Made by a program: the position numbers and the translations under genes. A stretch of DNA of 64,000 bases. It comes from Pseudomonas lopnurensis. GTDB lineage: Bacteria > Pseudomonadota > Gammaproteobacteria > Pseudomonadales > Pseudomonadaceae. The stretch's first letter is position 1. Each line of letters starts with the position of its first letter. Below the pieces are notes generated by a model that saw nothing but the letters and a program-made list of their open reading frames with translations, had not been told where the DNA came from and searched no databases. Shown here one piece after another: positions 62,192 to 64,000 of the stretch. The DNA lies in contig NZ_JADDIX010000099.1 of assembly GCF_015070855.1 (NCBI RefSeq), positions 107,012 to 171,011 on the forward strand, given 5' to 3'.

Positions 62192-64000
62192 TGTTGGGAT
62201 TCTCCTGTGGGACTGATGGACGTATGCAGGACGGCCACCGACAGGCTGTCCAGAACCCGCGCAGCATCAAGCCTCGCTTGTTTGGATGTGACTGTCGTTG
62301 CGTCGAAAAGTCGCTTGAATTCACTACCGCCCAGCGCCTCGGGGAGCACGACCCGGGTATCGCCCCAACGCTGGCGGGGAACCATCGGCACCGGACTGTC
62401 CGCCAGCAGGTCGGCGGTCAGTCGAGGCACCACTACAACCAGCCATTCGCCATGCCGCTCGCGGGCGAAGGCGAGCAGGTGCGCCGCCTGTTCGCCTTCC
62501 ACCGCGAGCGGCAGATAGCGCCCTTCGCTGAACAACCGTGGATAACAGCGGCGAAGCTGCAGGGTACGGTTGATCAGCCATTGCTTGATGCGACCATCGT
62601 GCCAGCTGACCAGCAACTGGTCGGGGTGGGCATCGCTGTCCAGCGAAGCCCGGCGCGCGGCAAAATCCACCGGCCGCCGGTTGTCGGGATCGACCAGGCT
62701 GAAGTCCCAGTATTCGGTGCCCTGGTAGAGGTCCGGCACGCCCGGTGTGGTCATGCGCAACAGGCTCTGCGCGAGGCTGTTGAGCGCACCGGCGGGGGCC
62801 AGCTCGGCAGCGGCGGCGGCGATCTCCGCGCGCAGCGCCGCACCTTCCGCGTTCAGCAGCAGGTGCTCGGTGTAGCGCCGGCAGGCGCCTTCGTATTCGC
62901 CGTTGGGGTCGCTCCAGGTGCTGCGCAACTTGGCTTCGCGCACCGCCTTTTCCTGCCATTGGAGAATACGCGCGCAATACGCCTCCATGCCCCTGGCATC
63001 GTCCGGAGCAAGCCCCAGTGGCCAGCTGCCGAGCAGGATCTGCAGCAGCAGCAGTTCATCGCCGGGCGAAGGAGCCGGCCCTTCGTCCAGCTCCAGCCGC
63101 TGTGCCGCGGCCAGTTCGCGCCAGCGCCGCACCTTGCCGGCGAACCACTCGGCACGCTCGCTGAGCACGGCGATGCGGGCGCGGGTATCCTCGCCACGCT
63201 TGTGGTCGTGGGTGGCGGTGGCCAGCAGATTGCGCGGATAGTGTTCGGATCGCCACCGGCATTCATCGTGGAAGGCGTCCACCGACGCGCTGAAACACTG
63301 CGGGTCGAAGCCGACGTCATTGCGCGAAAGCAGGATGCCGGAGCGATAGCAGGCGGTGTCTTCCACGGCCTTGGCGGCGGCGGGCGAGGTCAGCTGCTGG
63401 AAGCGTATGCAGGCATGGCGGCGCAACTTGCGCAGCGGCCCGCGCGGCAGGTTGCGCAGGGGCTCGCCGCCGAGCCAGCGCTCCAGGTGCTCGAGCAGCG
63501 GCCAGTCGGCTTCGCCCAGGGTGCTGCGGGCGCCTTCCAGCGCCTGCTGGAAGAACGGCTCATCGGCGTTGCGCCGCCCGGGCGCGGCGATATAGGTGCG
63601 GTACACCGGGAAATGAATGATCAGTTCGAGCAGCGCGCGGCGGATCGCGCCGAGGGTGATGTCGCGGGTCATCACGTCGCCACGGGCCACTTGCAGCAGT
63701 GCCTGGGCGACGCTCTCGAAGTCGCCCGCCAGCGGCCCGGTCAGTACCAATTGGCGGGCCTGGCGGGCTTCCGCCAGGAAGTCGGCGCTGCGCCCGCTGG
63801 TGTCGCTCCAGAGCGCGCAGAGCGGCGCTGCGCCGGCCGGGTCGTGTTGCAGCAGCGACACCTGGTTCATGAATTCGTAGCCGGTGGTGCCGTCCACGCC
63901 CCAGTCGTCGGGCAGGCGCTCGCCCGCGGCGAGAATCTTCTCCACGTAGATGGGGACGTGGGCCTGCAGCGCTTGCGGGGGGCGCCCGGCATTCAGCCGG
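62188..64000 (-). CDS. treY: Malto-oligosyltrehalose synthase, 5' end outside window
   Basis: About 603 C-terminal residues; the reading frame is open to position 64000, so the amino terminus is outside. GH13_26 enzyme converting the reducing end of maltodextrin to a trehalosyl unit. Seen: LLATATHDHKRGEDTRARIAVLSE and TTPGVPDLYQGTEYWDFSLVDPDNRRPVD, both signature TreY segments. Upstream TreZ/MalQ expected beyond the edge. Confidence 0.93.
   Translation of the reverse strand, partial: RLNAGRPPQALQAHVPIYVEKILAAGERLPDDWGVDGTTGYEFMNQVSLLQHDPAGAAPLCALWSDTSGRSADFLAEARQARQLVLTGPLAGDFESVAQALLQVARGDVMTRDITLGAIRRALLELIIHFPVYRTYIAAPGRRNADEPFFQQALEGARSTLGEADWPLLEHLERWLGGEPLRNLPRGPLRKLRRHACIRFQQLTSPAAAKAVEDTACYRSGILLSRNDVGFDPQCFSASVDAFHDECRWRSEHYPRNLLATATHDHKRGEDTRARIAVLSERAEWFAGKVRRWRELAAAQRLELDEGPAPSPGDELLLLQILLGSWPLGLAPDDARGMEAYCARILQWQEKAVREAKLRSTWSDPNGEYEGACRRYTEHLLLNAEGAALRAEIAAAAAELAPAGALNSLAQSLLRMTTPGVPDLYQGTEYWDFSLVDPDNRRPVDFAARRASLDSDAHPDQLLVSWHDGRIKQWLINRTLQLRRCYPRLFSEGRYLPLAVEGEQAAHLLAFARERHGEWLVVVVPRLTADLLADSPVPMVPRQRWGDTRVVLPEALGGSEFKRLFDATTVTSKQARLDAARVLDSLSVAVLHTSISPTGESQQ

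Overview
The window is chromosomal DNA of a high-GC gammaproteobacterium, almost certainly Pseudomonas sensu lato. The evidence is gene order (aat-trxB-ftsK-lolA-rarA-crcB-serS-cysG), an intact mexS/mexT/mexEF-oprN locus, a selenocysteine fdnGHI-fdhE operon and a glgE/treS/glgB...glgX/treY trehalose-glycogen region. There are no rRNA or tRNA genes, no CRISPR array, no phage and no complete insertion sequence. Coding is dense, and most long antisense reading frames are GC-driven shadows of real genes.

Layout. 1-9 kb: housekeeping block (aat 5' end, trxB, ftsK, lolA, rarA, crcB, serS, cysG). 9-12 kb: regulators of PQQ-dependent alcohol oxidation (ErdR-type regulator with an exported rhodanese-like protein; divergent soluble histidine kinase plus NarL-type regulator). 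12-15.4 kb: MFS transporter, DEDDy exonuclease, soluble double-PAS chemoreceptor. 15.5-20.8 kb: quinoprotein ethanol oxidation locus (pentapeptide-repeat protein, PQQ alcohol dehydrogenase, cytochrome c550, SoxYZ-like carrier, zinc metallohydrolase). 20.9-21.9 kb: orphan TRAP binding protein. 22-32.5 kb: MexEF-OprN efflux operon with MexT and MexS, interrupted by a Fic-domain gene. 32.6-35.4 kb: SDR oxidoreductase, Ku and a polymerase-only LigD. 35.5-41.2 kb: formate dehydrogenase with an in-frame UGA and visible SECIS hairpin. 41.3-49.6 kb: a 53-residue small protein, then glgE, treS-maltokinase fusion and glgB. 49.8-55.3 kb: translationally coupled DUF72/EEP/clsB/ybhN operon, a 271-bp MITE and a zinc alcohol dehydrogenase. 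55.7-59.5 kb: LysR/DODA dioxygenase pair, DUF2218, cytochrome b561, M23 peptidase. 59.6-64 kb: glgX, DUF2934, treY (runs off the end).

How it fits together. The quinoprotein enzymes feed electrons from alcohols through cytochrome c550; two regulators 6-9 kb away probably control them, and a near-identical 15-bp motif occurs in front of both the kinase gene and the dehydrogenase/cytochrome pair. MexT boxes can be read in front of both mexE and mexS. From about 32 kb rightwards the content is a desiccation/osmotic and stationary-phase stress region (end joining, trehalose/alpha-glucan cycle, cardiolipin synthase) into which the formate dehydrogenase operon is interleaved. Intergenic spaces carry several families of short palindromic repeats.
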